In this document: piece after piece, positions 4,753 through 5,441 of the stretch
Position numbering within the stretch: the stretch's first letter is position 1
Layout of the letters: the number at the start of each line of letters is the position of its first letter
From: Alkalimonas sp.
Lineage (GTDB): Bacteria > Pseudomonadota > Gammaproteobacteria > Enterobacterales > Alteromonadaceae
DNA: 5,441 nucleotides
Direction: 5' to 3'
Assembly (NCBI GenBank): GCA_007117525.1
Contig: SKGJ01000078.1
Location: 1 to 5,441, forward strand
The notes under the pieces: model-generated
Database searches by the model: none
What the model was told of the DNA's origin: nothing
What the model saw: the letters and a program-made list of their open reading frames with translations, nothing else
Translations under genes and position numbers: made by a program

Positions 4753-5441
4753 GTGCCTGAGAAAATAAGCCCTGCCAAATTACGTATTGGCCATGCCATT
4801 AAACTTCCCCTCAGCTGGCTACAGCATCCTTTCATGTCGAGCAAACTGACCATTGAGAATGCCCATCAAATCCGGATCATTCAGTCGCTGAAACTGGACT
4901 TTGTGTACCATTACCCGGAAAAAAGCCTGGCGGCGGCTCCAAGCCCAGCTCCATCTGGCGATGAGGTATTAAAGCAAATCGATGAGGCCGCCGAGTACCG
5001 GGCTCAATTACAGCAACAAAAAGCGGCTCGCATTGAAGCCTCCAAAGCCCGCAGACGCAACATTCAGAAAACGGAGAAAGCCTTTACCCAATCCTTCAAC
5101 CAACTGCATGCGCTGATGAAAAAGCTCAGCAGCCAGCCGGTCACCGCCATCGAAGAAGCAACCGAGCTGGCCGCCAAAATGGCACAAGACATCGTCAAGC
5201 CCGATGCCTTGTCCATGCACATGATCGCCACAGCGCAAAAAGATCAGGAAAACCTCTACTACCATGCGCTCAATGTCTCCACCATCTCCATGGTGTTAGC
5301 AAAAAACCTCGGATTGAGCGAATCTCAGGTTCGCTTGGTTGGTTTTGCGGCCTTGTTTCACGATATCGGCAAGCTGCGCTTACCAAGCCAGATCATGCGC
5401 AAAAAAGAACCGCTCACTCAGCCAGAGCAAAACCTGCTGAA
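4753..5441 (+). CDS. DUF3391 / HD-GYP domain protein, probable c-di-GMP phosphodiesterase, C-terminus cut off by window edge
   Basis: The first 229 residues of an HD-GYP protein. Residues about 4-58 match the DUF3391 N-terminal domain, including LRIGHAIKLPLSWLQHPFMSS and a VYHYPEKS end. A charged, probably coiled-coil linker follows (about 69-110, KAARIEASKARRRN). The HD-GYP domain begins near 135 with the family order of a first metal-binding histidine H171 (YYHALNVS) and the pair H203-D204 in FHDIGKLRLP. The GYP motif and remaining metal ligands lie past position 5441, so catalysis cannot be judged. Intact family members hydrolyse c-di-GMP to pGpG or GMP. The start is GTG at 4753: an in-frame TAG at 4741-4743 excludes anything further upstream, and AGGA at 4742-4745 stands 7 nt before it. 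No signal or membrane segment is seen, so it is likely cytoplasmic. Confidence 0.92.
   Translation, partial: MPEKISPAKLRIGHAIKLPLSWLQHPFMSSKLTIENAHQIRIIQSLKLDFVYHYPEKSLAAAPSPAPSGDEVLKQIDEAAEYRAQLQQQKAARIEASKARRRNIQKTEKAFTQSFNQLHALMKKLSSQPVTAIEEATELAAKMAQDIVKPDALSMHMIATAQKDQENLYYHALNVSTISMVLAKNLGLSESQVRLVGFAALFHDIGKLRLPSQIMRKKEPLTQPEQNLL

Noticed and set aside
5008..5265. 85-codon minus-strand frame inside the HD-GYP gene
   Set aside because: Antisense of a conserved coding region; no supporting motif.

Overview
The window reads as gammaproteobacterial chromosome, probably from an aerobic relative of Pseudomonas, Marinobacter or Cellvibrio. The evidence is the protein families present (a CioA-type bd oxidase, type II SQR, EAL-HDOD and DUF3391/HD-GYP proteins), compact operons with Shine-Dalgarno sites, and moderate GC. 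Species cannot be told. No RNA genes, insertion sequences, CRISPR arrays or prophage signs were seen.

Layout. Positions 1-990 (minus strand) hold the first 330 codons of subunit I of a short-Q-loop, cyanide-insensitive bd-type quinol oxidase (cioA/cydA), running off the left edge. Positions 991-1221 are a divergent control region. It holds a good extended -10 promoter for the oxidase, a perfect GCGAC-N5-GTCGC inverted repeat of the RegA/PrrA/RoxR type, and three further dyads. Positions 1222-3385 (plus strand) are a tight four-gene operon: a small DUF2892 membrane protein, an unrecognised 112-residue protein that may be a winged helix, a type II sulfide:quinone oxidoreductase with an apparent Tat signal, and a 103-residue three-helix membrane protein. 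The first three are joined by ATGA stop/start overlaps; the fourth follows after 12 nt.

Positions 3453-4667 encode an EAL-HDOD protein starting at TTG behind its own likely promoter. Positions 4753 to the right edge encode the N-terminal 229 residues of a DUF3391/HD-GYP protein starting at GTG. These two belong to cyclic-di-GMP signalling and look functionally separate from the respiratory genes.

How they may work together. SQR would oxidise sulfide and reduce quinone, and the divergent bd oxidase, a class known to resist sulfide and cyanide, would re-oxidise the quinol. The divergent pair therefore looks like a sulfide-tolerant mini respiratory chain, plausibly under shared redox control through the RoxR-like box. 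The least described parts are the 112-residue protein, the 103-residue membrane protein, and the Tat export of a type II SQR.
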